Shown: positions 33,877 to 42,794 of the stretch, in pieces
Layout: every line of letters begins with the position of its first letter
Position numbering within the stretch: position 1 is the first letter of the stretch
Assembly: GCF_004522235.1 (NCBI RefSeq)
Contig: NZ_SDLT01000046.1
Coordinates: forward strand, 1 to 45,999
Direction: 5' to 3'
DNA length: 45,999 nt
Origin: Amycolatopsis nivea
GTDB taxonomy: Bacteria; Actinomycetota; Actinomycetes; Mycobacteriales; Pseudonocardiaceae
Made by a program: the position numbers and the translations under genes
The notes under the pieces: generated by a model
The model's input: the letters and a program-made list of their open reading frames with translations, nothing else
Told to the model about the DNA's origin: nothing
Databases searched by the model: none

Positions 33877-34824
33877 TCAGTGCGGATCCGGCAGCGCCGC
33901 GCGGATCTGCTCGGCGAGCCCGGACAGGTCCCGCGCGTAGGCCTCGGCCATCGCGGCCACGGCGGGCAGGCAGTGCGGCGGCACCGCGCCGAGGATGTCC
34001 GACCGGCGCCCGAGCGCCTGTCCGGTCAGGTTGAGCAGGTGCAGCAGCACTCGCCCGGGTTCGCTCGAACGCAGCGCCGGGTCCGTGCGGAGCTGGCGCA
34101 ACAACAGCGCCGCATCCACCCGCGGCGGCGCTTCCGGCACGGTCTCGGCGCGCGGACGCCGCTGGTCCGGCACCGGATCCTGGCCGGAATCCAGCCGCCG
34201 CCGCACGTCGTGCGCGGTGCCGAGCGAGATCCCGGCGCGGCGGGCGACCTCGCGCAGGGACAGGCCGGGCTCCTCGGCCAGCAGCGCGCCGGCCTGGCGG
34301 CGTCCCTCGGCCGCGACGGACGGGCGCGCCCGTCCGTCGCGGCCGACCCGCGCGGTGTTCGACCCCGGAATTTCCGCGGTCGAACGCCGCAGCGCGCCCA
34401 CCGTTTTGTCCGAGAGCCCGGCCAGATCCGCTACCACGTGGTCCGACCAGCCCGGGAATTCCCGCACGATCCGCACCGCCGCGGCCCGCCTGCTCTCCAG
34501 TGACAGCGGAAGGCCGTGCGCGACGTTCGACCGCACCGCGTAGAGGAAACACTCGGATTCGGTGCCTTCGCACAGCACCGCGCGGATCCGCTCGTCCTCG
34601 CGCAGCACCGCCGCCCGCACGCGGTGTTCGCCGTCGATCACGCGCAACGTGTCGCGCTGCACGACGATCGGCGGCAGCACCGCGGGATCGCGGCCGGTCA
34701 GCATCCGGACGTGTTCGGCGACCGGGCCGTCCACCCGCGGCGAACCGCCGAGCACGAGGTTCCGCACCGGCAGCGAAACCGGAGCGCCGGACAGCACCGC
34801 GCCGGGCGTCGCGAAGCCGATCAC
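33877..34824 (-). CDS. StrR-family pathway-specific activator
   Basis: This 315-residue regulator has an N-terminal ParB-like domain (VIDGEHRVRAAVLREDERIRAVLCEG) followed by SNVAHGLPLSLESRRAAAVRIV, GLSDKTVGALRRSTAEIPGSN, RVGRDGRARP and LREVARRAGISLGTAHDVRRRL, the helix-turn-helix. These blocks closely follow what I recall of StrR from streptomycin synthesis and relatives in Amycolatopsis glycopeptide clusters. It should activate the biosynthetic genes around it. The GTG at 34824 overlaps the aminotransferase stop as GTGA; the upstream open frame is antisense to nothing useful and lies inside that gene. A full StrR box was not found. Confidence 0.9.
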   Translation of the reverse strand: MIGFATPGAVLSGAPVSLPVRNLVLGGSPRVDGPVAEHVRMLTGRDPAVLPPIVVQRDTLRVIDGEHRVRAAVLREDERIRAVLCEGTESECFLYAVRSNVAHGLPLSLESRRAAAVRIVREFPGWSDHVVADLAGLSDKTVGALRRSTAEIPGSNTARVGRDGRARPSVAAEGRRQAGALLAEEPGLSLREVARRAGISLGTAHDVRRRLDSGQDPVPDQRRPRAETVPEAPPRVDAALLLRQLRTDPALRSSEPGRVLLHLLNLTGQALGRRSDILGAVPPHCLPAVAAMAEAYARDLSGLAEQIRAALPDPH

Positions 34825-36098
34825 GAGCCGCTCGCCCGCGCCCCGGCCGCCACCAGCATCGCCGGGGCAGGCCCGTTGAGGTCGGCGAGCACCCGGTCCA
34901 GCGTGTCGACCAGATAGTCGACCTGCGCCAGGCGCAGCCCCGGATGGCACGGCAGGTTGATCAGCGAGCTGAACCACAATCGTTCCGCCACCGGGCATTC
35001 GCCCGGCCCGTGCCCGCGGTGGCGCCATTCCGGGAGCAAATGCTGCGGGAAATAGCGGAGCTGGATCTCCACTCCGCCGCGGTCGAGCGCGAGCACCATT
35101 TCCTCGCGCAGTTCGGCGGTTTCCGCGAAGCAGGTGTAGAGGTGGTAGGCGTGCGTGCTGCCCGCCGGGGCGGATTGCGGGGTGACGAACGAATATCCGT
35201 CGATCACCTCGTCCAGCCGCGAGGCGATCGCCCGGCGCAGCGCGGCCAATTCCGGCAACCGCGCGAGCTGCACCACCCCGACCGCGGCGGCGGCCTCGGA
35301 CATGGTCGCGTTCGTGCCGCTGCGGCGGATCCGGTGCACCGTGTCGCGGTATACGCCTTCGGAGTACTTCATCCACGGCAGCAGCAGCGGTTCGTCCTCG
35401 CCGGGCAGCGCCGAGGTGCTGAGGTGGCCGTCGTAGTCGTTGCCGCGCAACCGCCGCAGCCGGTGCGCCCAGACCTCGTTGTCGCAGGTGATCATGCCGC
35501 CCTCGCCGAGGGTGGTGATGTTCTTGGAGTTCTGGAAGCTGAAGCAGCCGAGGTCGGCCAGCCCGCCCGGCGCCCGCCCGCGGTAGCCGGCGCCGAGCGC
35601 GTGCGCGCAGTCCTCGACGACGAGCACCCCGTGCGCACGGGCGATCCGCATGATCGCGTCCATGTCCGCGGGACAGCCGCCGTAGTGCACCAGCAGCAAA
35701 GCCTTGGTGCGCGGGGTGATCAGCGCCTCGAACGACGCCGGGTCGACGGTGAGCGAACCCGGGTCGACGTCGCAGAACCGGACCCGCACGCGGTGGTCGA
35801 GCAGCGGCTGGACGGTGGCCTGGTAGGTCTGCGGGGTCGCGATGACCTCGTCGCCCGGCTCGAGATCGAGCATCTCGACCGCGAGCTGCACCGCGACCGT
35901 GCCGCTGGTGACCGAGACCGCGTGCCGGGCCCCGACCGTCGCGGCGAACTGCCGCTCGAACCGCCCGCGGTGCTCGCCCATGGACAAAGTGGACTCGCTG
36001 GTGACCAGCTCGACCAGCGCGTCAGCCTCGGGCGAGGCCAGCACGCTGCCGCGCAAAGGACAGGGAACGATGAATTTTCTGGACACGGCCGAACACAT
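34821..36098 (-). CDS. DegT/DnrJ/EryC1/StrS-family aminotransferase
   Basis: This 425-residue PLP aminotransferase has the aldimine lysine K192 in FSFQNSKNITTLGEGGMI, the PLP-stacking VEDCAHALGA with D163, and a C-terminal YFPQHLLPEWRHRGHGPGECPVAERLWFSSLINLPCHPGL. The family aminates sugars, cyclitols and some other substrates. Given the NikD-like oxidase, an L-lysine 2-aminotransferase role (as NikC/VisA do) is the most economical guess, but sugar-type chemistry cannot be excluded. The ATG at 36098 has GGGGAG directly adjacent, which is unusually close; GTG at 36086 is an alternative. Confidence 0.85.
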   Translation of the reverse strand: MCSAVSRKFIVPCPLRGSVLASPEADALVELVTSESTLSMGEHRGRFERQFAATVGARHAVSVTSGTVAVQLAVEMLDLEPGDEVIATPQTYQATVQPLLDHRVRVRFCDVDPGSLTVDPASFEALITPRTKALLLVHYGGCPADMDAIMRIARAHGVLVVEDCAHALGAGYRGRAPGGLADLGCFSFQNSKNITTLGEGGMITCDNEVWAHRLRRLRGNDYDGHLSTSALPGEDEPLLLPWMKYSEGVYRDTVHRIRRSGTNATMSEAAAAVGVVQLARLPELAALRRAIASRLDEVIDGYSFVTPQSAPAGSTHAYHLYTCFAETAELREEMVLALDRGGVEIQLRYFPQHLLPEWRHRGHGPGECPVAERLWFSSLINLPCHPGLRLAQVDYLVDTLDRVLADLNGPAPAMLVAAGARASGS

Positions 36099-36181
36099 CT
36101 CCCCAGTTCAGGTCGAATGCCATCCGCCTCATTCAAGCATCGCGGACGAACCCGCTGGAAGTGTTTTGTCCCGACCGGGAA

Positions 36182-36207
36182 TGTCAACCGGGTAAAGCTG
36201 TTTTACC
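36182..36207 (-). promoter_or_regulatory. Candidate promoter/operator upstream of the aminotransferase gene
   Basis: On the minus strand a perfect TTGACA -35 hexamer (complement of 36182-36187) lies just downstream of a perfect inverted repeat GGTAAA-GCTGT-TTTACC (36191-36207 on plus). The -10 element is not convincing. The layout suggests a regulated promoter for the aminotransferase-StrR genes. Confidence 0.4.
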
Positions 36208-36279
36208 GACCCAAGTTCCTTGCGCGGCACGGCGCGGACTGCTATCGACTGGTGAACTTGTCACCTCGCCCGTACGCTG

Positions 36280-36289
36280 AATGTACATT
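36280..36289. promoter_or_regulatory. Perfect palindrome AATGTACATT
   Basis: This 10-bp palindrome lies in the unusually AT-rich 279-bp interval between the MFS stop (36378) and the aminotransferase start (36098). It could be part of a regulator site; nothing else in the interval looks coding. Confidence 0.3.
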
Positions 36290-36377
36290 GTGGACAGACG
36301 TTTTTGGCAAGGCCGAACAATAGCAATCGTCCCCCGTTTCCAGCTTCCTCCTTTCAGGTGACGAAACAGCGGTCAAT

Positions 36378-37784
36378 TCATTCCTGAGCGTTGCCCCCGG
36401 AGCCATCCCGAAGCAGCCAGCCGCCCGTGAGTCCGCTCACTGCCGCGAGCACGCCGCACACCAGCAACACCAGCAACACCCCGTGCGTCGCCCCGGCACT
36501 CCCCTCGCCGCGGGTCGCGTAAACCGCGCCGGACACCGCGATCCCGAGCGCCAGCCCGAGCTGCCGGGAGCTGTTCGCGGCTGCGCCCGCTGTGCCGCCG
36601 TACTCCGCGGGGACCGAGGCGATCGCCACCGCGGGGAAGACCGGCGACACGATGCCCGCGCCGATTCCGGTCAGGACCAACGCCGGCAGCAAGGCGATCC
36701 AGGTCGGGCTGAGCAGCACCGCGACCGCGGTCAAGCAGCCGAAGCCGATCAGCATCGTCGCGCCGCCCAGCACCCGGCCCGGCGACCTGGCGTGCAACCG
36801 TCCGCTGATCAGCGCCGACACCGCGACGAACACCACCACCTGCAGCGCCAGCACCGCCGACGTCGCCGCCGAACTGAGGCCGGTCCCGTTCTGCAGCCAC
36901 AGCGAAATCACCGGCAGCGCACCGAATCCGGCGAAGTAGTAGCTGAACGCGACGAGCAAAACGCCGAGGAACCGGCGCGTCGCGAACAAGGCGGTCGGCA
37001 CCATGGGTGCACTGCTGCGCCGTTCGACGACCACAAACGCTCCGATGGCGGCCGCCGTGACCAGGTACCCGATCACCGCACCGGCGGAGGCCCATCCGCG
37101 ATCGCCGCCGGTGATGACGGAATAGGTGAGGCCCGTCGCGGCGAGCGAGAACGTGGCGATGCCCGGGTAGTCGACGGCGCGGCCGCGCGCTCGCGGCCCC
37201 TCCTTCAACGACGTCGCCGCCATGACGATCGCGACCGCGCAGATGGGCAGGGAAACGAAGAAAATCCAGCGCCAGCCGAGCACCTGCGCGAGCACGCCGC
37301 CGGAGAAGGTGCCCACCGCGCTGGCCACTCCGGCGACCGTTCCCCAGACCGCGAACGCACGGGCGCGGTCCCGGCCCTCGTAGGTCAGCCCGACCAGCGG
37401 CAGGATCGTCGCGAACATCGCCGCGCCCGCGACGCCCTGCACGACCCGCGCGGCGATCAGCTCGCCGGGCGTTCCGGACAGGCCGCAGGCGAGCGTCGCG
37501 ACGGAGAACAGGACCAGTCCGGCGAGGTAGACGCGCTTGCGGCCGAGGAGATCGCTCAGCGAGCCGAAGCCCAGCAGCAGACCGGCGAGCGCGACCGTGA
37601 AGACGTCCACGATCCATTGCAGCTGCCCGTATCCCGCGCCGAGCTCGGCTCCGATCGCGGGCAGCGCGACGGTGACGATGCTGGTGTAGATCAGCAGCAG
37701 GAACGTGCCGACGCACGCGGCGATCAGCGGAACCCAGGACGGCGCGGCCACCGCGGGTTCGGCGCGACTCGTCAAGTGAGGCAT
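36378..37784 (-). CDS. MFS exporter, DHA2 (EmrB/QacA) family
   Basis: This 468-residue membrane protein has roughly 14 hydrophobic segments. Motif A appears as GSLSDLLGRKR and motif C-like glycines occur in VWGTVAGVASAVGTFSGGVL, typical of drug/proton antiporters. Its position beside the biosynthetic genes and an iron-box-like site over its start codon suggest export of the cluster product. Self-resistance or an unrelated pump is also possible. The ATG at 37784 is divergent from the zinc-finger gene at 37811, with 26 bp between starts. Confidence 0.92.
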   Translation of the reverse strand: MPHLTSRAEPAVAAPSWVPLIAACVGTFLLLIYTSIVTVALPAIGAELGAGYGQLQWIVDVFTVALAGLLLGFGSLSDLLGRKRVYLAGLVLFSVATLACGLSGTPGELIAARVVQGVAGAAMFATILPLVGLTYEGRDRARAFAVWGTVAGVASAVGTFSGGVLAQVLGWRWIFFVSLPICAVAIVMAATSLKEGPRARGRAVDYPGIATFSLAATGLTYSVITGGDRGWASAGAVIGYLVTAAAIGAFVVVERRSSAPMVPTALFATRRFLGVLLVAFSYYFAGFGALPVISLWLQNGTGLSSAATSAVLALQVVVFVAVSALISGRLHARSPGRVLGGATMLIGFGCLTAVAVLLSPTWIALLPALVLTGIGAGIVSPVFPAVAIASVPAEYGGTAGAAANSSRQLGLALGIAVSGAVYATRGEGSAGATHGVLLVLLVCGVLAAVSGLTGGWLLRDGSGGNAQE

Positions 37785-37790
37785 ACCTAA
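37772..37790. promoter_or_regulatory. Iron-box-like site over the MFS start codon
   Basis: On the minus strand TTAGGTATGCCTCACTTGA matches the iron-box consensus TTAGGTTAGSCTAACCTAA at 14 of 19 positions by hand. It contains the MFS ATG (37784-37782) and lies beside the divergent 37811 gene. Confidence 0.5.
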
Positions 37791-37810
37791 GATCGTGGTG
37801 TAATAGGCTT

Positions 37811-38344
37811 ATGCCGCATAACTCTTACTACCGGAGTTTCCTCAAGTTTGTGACCGGCCTCACCAACGATCGCCCGGCGGACGTCGCTGACCTGGTCGGA
37901 CGCTGGGACGAGCCGGAGATGGGCCCGGTCCCGCCCGTCTCCGACGAGGACTTCCCGGAGGTGAGCGCCTTCCTGGACCGGTGGGTCGAGGTCATCGACT
38001 CGACCGGCGAAGCGGACCGGGTCCGGTTGCTGAACGCCCTGCTGGCCGAGGCCGCCGCCTACCCGAGGATCACCGAGCACGACGGATACAGCTGGCATCT
38101 GCACTACCAGGACGACGGGATGCGCCTGCCCGCGGTATTGCGCGGGGTGACTTCCGTGGCGGCGGCCCAGTACCTGACCTCGACCAGCCTGCACCGTCTC
38201 GGCCGCTGCGCCGCGGCGGAATGCCGCCGAGCGTTCGTCGACTTCACCCGCAGCGGGACGCAGCGGTACTGCACCCACGCGTGCGTCAACCGCGACGCGG
38301 TCCGGAGGCACCGGGCGCGCCGGAAGGAAATGCTTTCGCGGTAA
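37811..38344 (+). CDS. CGNR-type zinc-finger regulator
   Basis: This 177-residue protein has an N-terminal ~120-residue helical domain with no motif I know. A C-terminal zinc finger follows: GRCAAAECRRAFVDFTRSGTQRYCTHACVNRDAVRRHRARR, four cysteines in the CxxxxC...CxxxC arrangement, then a basic helix. This matches the CGNR family of putative stress/transcription regulators (formerly DUF1470/ABATE). The ATG is 26 bp from the divergent MFS gene, so mutual regulation is likely. It is convergent with the AsnB-like gene. Confidence 0.85.
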   Translation: MPHNSYYRSFLKFVTGLTNDRPADVADLVGRWDEPEMGPVPPVSDEDFPEVSAFLDRWVEVIDSTGEADRVRLLNALLAEAAAYPRITEHDGYSWHLHYQDDGMRLPAVLRGVTSVAAAQYLTSTSLHRLGRCAAAECRRAFVDFTRSGTQRYCTHACVNRDAVRRHRARRKEMLSR

Positions 38345-38386
38345 GGGGTTTCCGTTGCCAACGCCCGTCCGGCCACCGGGGTCGAG

Positions 38387-38434
38387 GTCCGCGCGCCGCG
38401 GACTCGCCGCGACCGGAGCGGCCTCGGCCGAGGC
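38387..38434. terminator. Two hairpins between convergent zinc-finger and asnB-like genes
   Basis: GTCCGCG-CGC-CGCGGAC (38387-38403) is a perfect 7-bp stem with a 3-nt loop. GCCTCGGCCGAGGC (38421-38434) is a perfect 14-bp palindrome. Both lie in the 149-bp gap between convergent stops and could terminate transcription from either side; there is no T-run. Confidence 0.5.
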
Positions 38435-38493
38435 AACCGGATGTCGGCGCACAGCGCGGCCGCGCGGCAGTCCGGCGGCAGCGATTTCCGGGT

Positions 38494-40323
38494 TCACAGC
38501 GCCAGATCGTGGTCGGCGAGCCAGGAGTCCAGTTGCACCATGAACTCCAGCCCGGACCGGGCCGGCCAGCCGTTCGCGGACCCGAGCCGGGCCGTCGCGC
38601 CGCCGTCGATCAGCGCGTGCACGGGGGTGCCGGGAGAACCCGCGAGCCGCGCGAACTCGGCGCGCAGTGCCGCGTCGTATCCCGGGTCGTGCGTGATCGG
38701 GTACGCGCTCTTCTTGCGGTTCGCCACCGGTTCGGGGAGCAGGTCGCCCGCCGCCGCCCGCAGCAGGCTCTTTTCCTTGCCGTCGAAGAACTTCATCCGC
38801 CACGGCACGTTGAACAGGTAGTCGACCAGCCGGTGGTCGCAGAACGGCACCCGCACCTCGAGGCCGACCGCCATGCTCATCCGGTCCTTGCGGTCCAGCA
38901 GCATCGGCACGAACCTGGTCACCGCGAGGTAGCCGACCTCGCGGATCCGCCGCGCCTCGGCGTCCTCGCCGGGCAGCACCGGCACCTCCGCCAGCGCCTC
39001 GGCGTACCGCTGAGCGCGGTAGCCCTCGACGTCCAGGTCCGCGAGCAGCCCGGGATCCAGCAGCCCGGACAGCGCCGGGAGCAGGTCGTACCCGGCGGCC
39101 ACCCACGGGAAAGTGTCCGCGTCGCGCAGCTCCGGCACGTGGAACCACGGGTAGCCGCCGAACAGTTCGTCCGCGGCTTCCCCGGACAGCGCCACCGTCG
39201 ACCGTTCCCGGACCGCGCGAAACAGCAGGTACAGCGAGGCGAACGCGTCGCCGAGCAGCGCCGCGGGCACGTCGTGCGCCTTCGGGACCACGGCTCGGGT
39301 CGAGGAAGCGGAGAGTTCGCCGAGCCCGAGCACCAGGTTCGTGTGCTCGGCCGCGACGTGCCGCGCCATTTCCGCGGCGAACGGCGCGTCCGGCGATTCG
39401 TGCACCAGGCTGGCGGCGAAATCCCGTTCGTTGCCCGCGAAATCGACCGAGAACGACCGGACCGGACCGGTGCCTTGAGCGGCGAGCGAGCGCGCCACCA
39501 GCGCCGTCACCACGCTGGAGTCGAGGCCGCCGGAAAGCAGGGTGCACAGGGGGACGTCGGCGACCAGCTGGCGTTCCACGATGTCCTCGAGCAACGCGCG
39601 GACAGTCCGCACGGTGGTGTGCAGATCGTCCGGATGCTCGCGTGCCTCCAACGCCCAGTACCGCTCGATTCGCCTGCCCTCGCGGCCGAAGACCAGCAGG
39701 TGTCCCGGCCGCAGTTCCCGCATGCCGCGGAAGATCGCGTGCTCCGGGGTTTTGACCCCGGCCAGCAGCTCGCGCAGCCCGTCCCGGTCCACCACCGGCG
39801 CCACGTCGGGATGCGCGAGGATCGCCTTCGCCTCCAAACCGAACAGCAGCCCGCGGCCTGCCGGGCAGTAGTAGAGCGGTTTGATCCCGAGCCGGTCGCG
39901 CACGAGCACCAGCCGCTCGCTGCGGGCGTCCCAGATCGCGAACGCGAACATCCCGTTCAGCCGCCGCGCCATCCCGGTGCCCCACTGCAGGTACGCGTGC
40001 AGCACCACTTCAGTGTCGCTGGAGGTCCGGAACCGGTGGCCGAGCGCGGTGAGTTCCGCGCGCAGCTCGCGGTAGTTGTAGACCTCGCCGCTGTAGGCGA
40101 TCGTCAGCACCGTGGCGCCGAGGTGCTCCAGCGTCATCGGCTGGCTGCCGCCCGCCGGGTCGATCACCGACAGCCTGCGGTGGCCGAAAGCCACGTGCTC
40201 GTCGAACCAGCAGCCGTGCGCGTCCGGGCCCCGGCACGCCATCGCCTCGGTCATGTCCTGGAGCACCTGTGGTTCCCGGCCGGGAAACCGTTCGAAATCC
40301 GCGCACCCCGCGATGCCGCACAT
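38494..40323 (-). CDS. Glutamine-hydrolysing asparagine synthetase-like amidotransferase (AsnB)
   Basis: This 609-residue protein has two domains. The N-terminal glutaminase has C2 (MCGIAG) as nucleophile, plus RGPDAHG and SGEVYNYRELR. The synthetase domain has the ATP-binding SGGLDSSVV loop and DRKDRMSMAVGLEVRVPFCDHRLVDY. In primary metabolism the family amidates aspartate; in natural-product clusters it often converts a carboxylate to a carboxamide. Its place after the P450 and exporter genes (28 bp from the P450 stop) favours the second role here. GAGGAGG precedes the ATG. Confidence 0.93.
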   Translation of the reverse strand: MCGIAGCADFERFPGREPQVLQDMTEAMACRGPDAHGCWFDEHVAFGHRRLSVIDPAGGSQPMTLEHLGATVLTIAYSGEVYNYRELRAELTALGHRFRTSSDTEVVLHAYLQWGTGMARRLNGMFAFAIWDARSERLVLVRDRLGIKPLYYCPAGRGLLFGLEAKAILAHPDVAPVVDRDGLRELLAGVKTPEHAIFRGMRELRPGHLLVFGREGRRIERYWALEAREHPDDLHTTVRTVRALLEDIVERQLVADVPLCTLLSGGLDSSVVTALVARSLAAQGTGPVRSFSVDFAGNERDFAASLVHESPDAPFAAEMARHVAAEHTNLVLGLGELSASSTRAVVPKAHDVPAALLGDAFASLYLLFRAVRERSTVALSGEAADELFGGYPWFHVPELRDADTFPWVAAGYDLLPALSGLLDPGLLADLDVEGYRAQRYAEALAEVPVLPGEDAEARRIREVGYLAVTRFVPMLLDRKDRMSMAVGLEVRVPFCDHRLVDYLFNVPWRMKFFDGKEKSLLRAAAGDLLPEPVANRKKSAYPITHDPGYDAALRAEFARLAGSPGTPVHALIDGGATARLGSANGWPARSGLEFMVQLDSWLADHDLAL

Positions 40324-40351
40324 CGGATCTTCGCCTCCTCTACGCCTGGAT

Positions 40352-41545
40352 TCACCAGGTCACCGGGAATTCGTGGATGCCGTAGATCTCGGCATCGGTT
40401 TTGAACCGCAGCCGCCGCACGGGCGCCGCGGCGCGCAGGCCGGGCAACCGGGTCGCCAGCGCGGTGTAGACGATGTCCAGCTCCGCCCTCGCCAGATGCT
40501 GGCCGAGGCACTGGTGCGGGCCGTGCCCGAACGCCAGGTGGTCGCGAGCGCCGCGGCGGGAGCCGGGGAACACCGCCGGATCGTGATCAGCCGCGTTGCA
40601 CAGCAGTACGACCACCTCCCCCGCGGCGATCCGTACGCCGTCGAGACGCACGTCCTCGGTGGCCACCCGGGTCGGGATGAACTCCGCGATCGTGAAGCGG
40701 CGCAGCAATTCCTCCACGAGCAGCGGGGCGCGTGCCGGGTCCGCGCGCAGCGCCGCCGCCAGCATCGGCCGTTCGGCCAGCTTCAGCGCGCCGAGCGAAA
40801 TCATGTTCGCCGTCGTCTCGTGTCCGGCGACGAGCAGCAGGAAAGCCATCCGCACCAAGGCCGTCCGCCGGTATTCGCCGTCCTCGCGGCCCTTCCGGAT
40901 CTGGCGGCCGAGCAGATCGTCGGGCGGGGCCGCTTCCTTTTCGACGATCAGCGTTTCCAGCGCGGCCAGCAGTTCGTCGATCGCCCGCAACCGCTGCGGC
41001 GCGGTGGCGGTGCGCAGCAGCATCGTGGTGGAGCGGGTCTGGAAGAAGTCGTGGTCGGAGTAGGGCACCCCGAGCTGTTCGCAGATCACCCGGGAGGGCA
41101 CCGGCAACGCGAGCGCGCGGACCAGGTCCGCGGGTTTCGGGCCGGCCAGCAGGGCGTCGAGGCATTCGTGCACGACGCGTTCGATCCGCGGCCGCATCCG
41201 CCGGACCCGGCGGACGGTGAACTCGCCCGCCACCGCGGATCTGGCGGCGCGGTGCTCGGCACCGTCCATGGAGATCATCGTGCGGCGGAAGGCGCCCGGC
41301 TGGCCGTCCACGGGAAAGGGGAAACCCTGCCGTTGCCGGTCGGCGCTGAACCGGTCGTCGGCGAGCACGGCGCGGATGCCGCGGTGCCCGGCCACTGCCC
41401 ACACCGGCATCCCGGACGGCAGCCGCATCCGCACCGGGCGGGCCGCGTCCCGCACCCGCACGTGCTGCGCGTTGGGCCGGTAGGGGCAGGCCCGGGCGAG
41501 CTCCAGTTCGGGAGCCGCGGTCAGTTCGTCTTCCGGAACGGGCAC
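40352..41545 (-). CDS. Cytochrome P450
   Basis: This 397-residue monooxygenase has the I-helix oxygen-activation motif AGHETTANM, a K-helix ExxR within LLVEELLRRF, and the heme-binding FGHGPHQCLG with C346 as thiolate ligand. The general pattern resembles bacterial class I P450s (CYP105-like), which need separate ferredoxin and reductase; none is adjacent. It may hydroxylate the pyridine ring or the side chain of the product, which is inference. I start at the GTG at 41545 because AAGGAG stands seven bases upstream. The frame opens at 41620, overlapping the MFS gene. Confidence 0.93.
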   Translation of the reverse strand: MPVPEDELTAAPELELARACPYRPNAQHVRVRDAARPVRMRLPSGMPVWAVAGHRGIRAVLADDRFSADRQRQGFPFPVDGQPGAFRRTMISMDGAEHRAARSAVAGEFTVRRVRRMRPRIERVVHECLDALLAGPKPADLVRALALPVPSRVICEQLGVPYSDHDFFQTRSTTMLLRTATAPQRLRAIDELLAALETLIVEKEAAPPDDLLGRQIRKGREDGEYRRTALVRMAFLLLVAGHETTANMISLGALKLAERPMLAAALRADPARAPLLVEELLRRFTIAEFIPTRVATEDVRLDGVRIAAGEVVVLLCNAADHDPAVFPGSRRGARDHLAFGHGPHQCLGQHLARAELDIVYTALATRLPGLRAAAPVRRLRFKTDAEIYGIHEFPVTW

Positions 41546-41561
41546 GGGAATCTCCTTTCGC

Positions 41562-42794
41562 TCATGCGGTTTCGGGCTCGCCGTTCCCTTCCCTCGGGCG
41601 CGCGAGCACGAACAGGGCAACTGCCGCCACGAGCGCGAAACCCAGCACCGCGACGGCGGTGGACAGCGCGGTGGTGGCTCCGGCCGCGCCGGGCAGCGGG
41701 GCCGCCGCCGCGCCGATCAGGAACTGCGCGCCGCCGATCAGGCCGGAGGCCGCGCCGGGGGCGTCTCCGCCGATCGCGAGGATGATCGTCGTCGAAGCGG
41801 GCAGCACGATGCCGAATCCGAAGGTCGCGCCGAACAGGCAGATCCAGGTCGTGGGCACCGTGCTGACGCCGGCGAGAAGCAGCAGCACGAGCGTGCCCGT
41901 CGCGAGCGCCATCACGAGCACGCCGATCGTGAGCAGGGTGTTCAGCCGCACGCGTCCGGCGAGCCGGGCGAACAGCGCGCCGGCCACGACGGTGCCGGCC
42001 GCGTTCGTCGCGAAAACGAGGCTGTAGACGGCGGGCGACAAGCCGTAGCCGTCCTGGAAGACGAACGGCGAGCCGCTGATGTAAGCGAACAACGCGCCGA
42101 TCCCGCAGCCGGCCACGAGGAGATGCCCGACCAGCGCGCGCCGCCGGAGCAGCCGGCCCATCGCGGCGGCTGCCCGCCGGGAGCCGCCGGGCAGCCGCCG
42201 GTGCGCGGGCAGCGATTCCGGCACCCAGGAGCCGACCCCGGCCAGGAGCAGCATCCCGGTCACGGCGAGCACCGCGAACACCAGCCGCCAGGAACCCAGC
42301 CCGACGACCGCCCCGCCGAGAACCGGGGCCAGCACCGGCGCGGTCGACCCGATCACGCTCAGCGCGGTCAGCCTGCGAGCCGCGCCCGCGCCGGTGAACA
42401 GATCGCTGATCACCGCCCGTCCGAGCACGATCCCAGCGCCGCCCGCCACCCCCTGGCACAGCCGGGCGAGGTCGAACACCGCGAGGTTCGGGGCGAGCGC
42501 GCACACCACGGAAAAGATCGCGAACAACGCGGCGCCGGCGAGCAGCAGCCGACGGCGGCCGAGCGTGTCGCTGACCGGGCCGAGCACGAGCTGCCCCGCC
42601 GCGAATCCGACGAGACACGAGGTGAGCGAGAACTGCACCGCCGCGGTGGTGGTCCCGAACGAGGAGACGATCTGCGGGAATCCCGGTGCGTACATGTCGA
42701 CCGCGAACGGCGACACCGCGGAAAGACCGCCGAGGACGAGGACAAGCCGTCCGGTTCCGGTACGCGGGGTCGCGGTGTCGATGCCGCCGTTCAT
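41562..42794 (-). CDS. MFS multidrug exporter, Bcr/CflA family
   Basis: This 410-residue protein has 12 hydrophobic segments. SAVSPFAVDMYAPGFPQI at the first helix is the Bcr/CflA signature, followed by motif A (GPVSDTLGRRRLLLAG) and LARLCQGVAGGAGIVLGRAVISDLF. It is likely a second exporter of the cluster, co-transcribed with the P450 (16 bp gap) and AsnB genes. The ATG at 42794 (MNGGIDTA) has GGAGTGGAGG just upstream; ATGs at 42809 and 42818 are also in frame. Confidence 0.93.
   Translation of the reverse strand: MNGGIDTATPRTGTGRLVLVLGGLSAVSPFAVDMYAPGFPQIVSSFGTTTAAVQFSLTSCLVGFAAGQLVLGPVSDTLGRRRLLLAGAALFAIFSVVCALAPNLAVFDLARLCQGVAGGAGIVLGRAVISDLFTGAGAARRLTALSVIGSTAPVLAPVLGGAVVGLGSWRLVFAVLAVTGMLLLAGVGSWVPESLPAHRRLPGGSRRAAAAMGRLLRRRALVGHLLVAGCGIGALFAYISGSPFVFQDGYGLSPAVYSLVFATNAAGTVVAGALFARLAGRVRLNTLLTIGVLVMALATGTLVLLLLAGVSTVPTTWICLFGATFGFGIVLPASTTIILAIGGDAPGAASGLIGGAQFLIGAAAAPLPGAAGATTALSTAVAVLGFALVAAVALFVLARPREGNGEPETA

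Noticed and set aside
36244..36264. A possible StrR-family binding site (TATCGACTG resembling the GTTCGACTG half-site).
   Set aside because: The second half-site is absent at the required 11-bp spacing, so only one imperfect half is present.
25412..41545. Assignment of the product as siderochelin, a hydroxypyridine ferrous chelator known from Nocardia/Amycolatopsis strains.
   Set aside because: Pyridine, carboxamide and iron regulation fit, but a malonyl-type extension does not explain the methyl-bearing carbon of siderochelin and no methyltransferase is present. It is left as a comparison to test.
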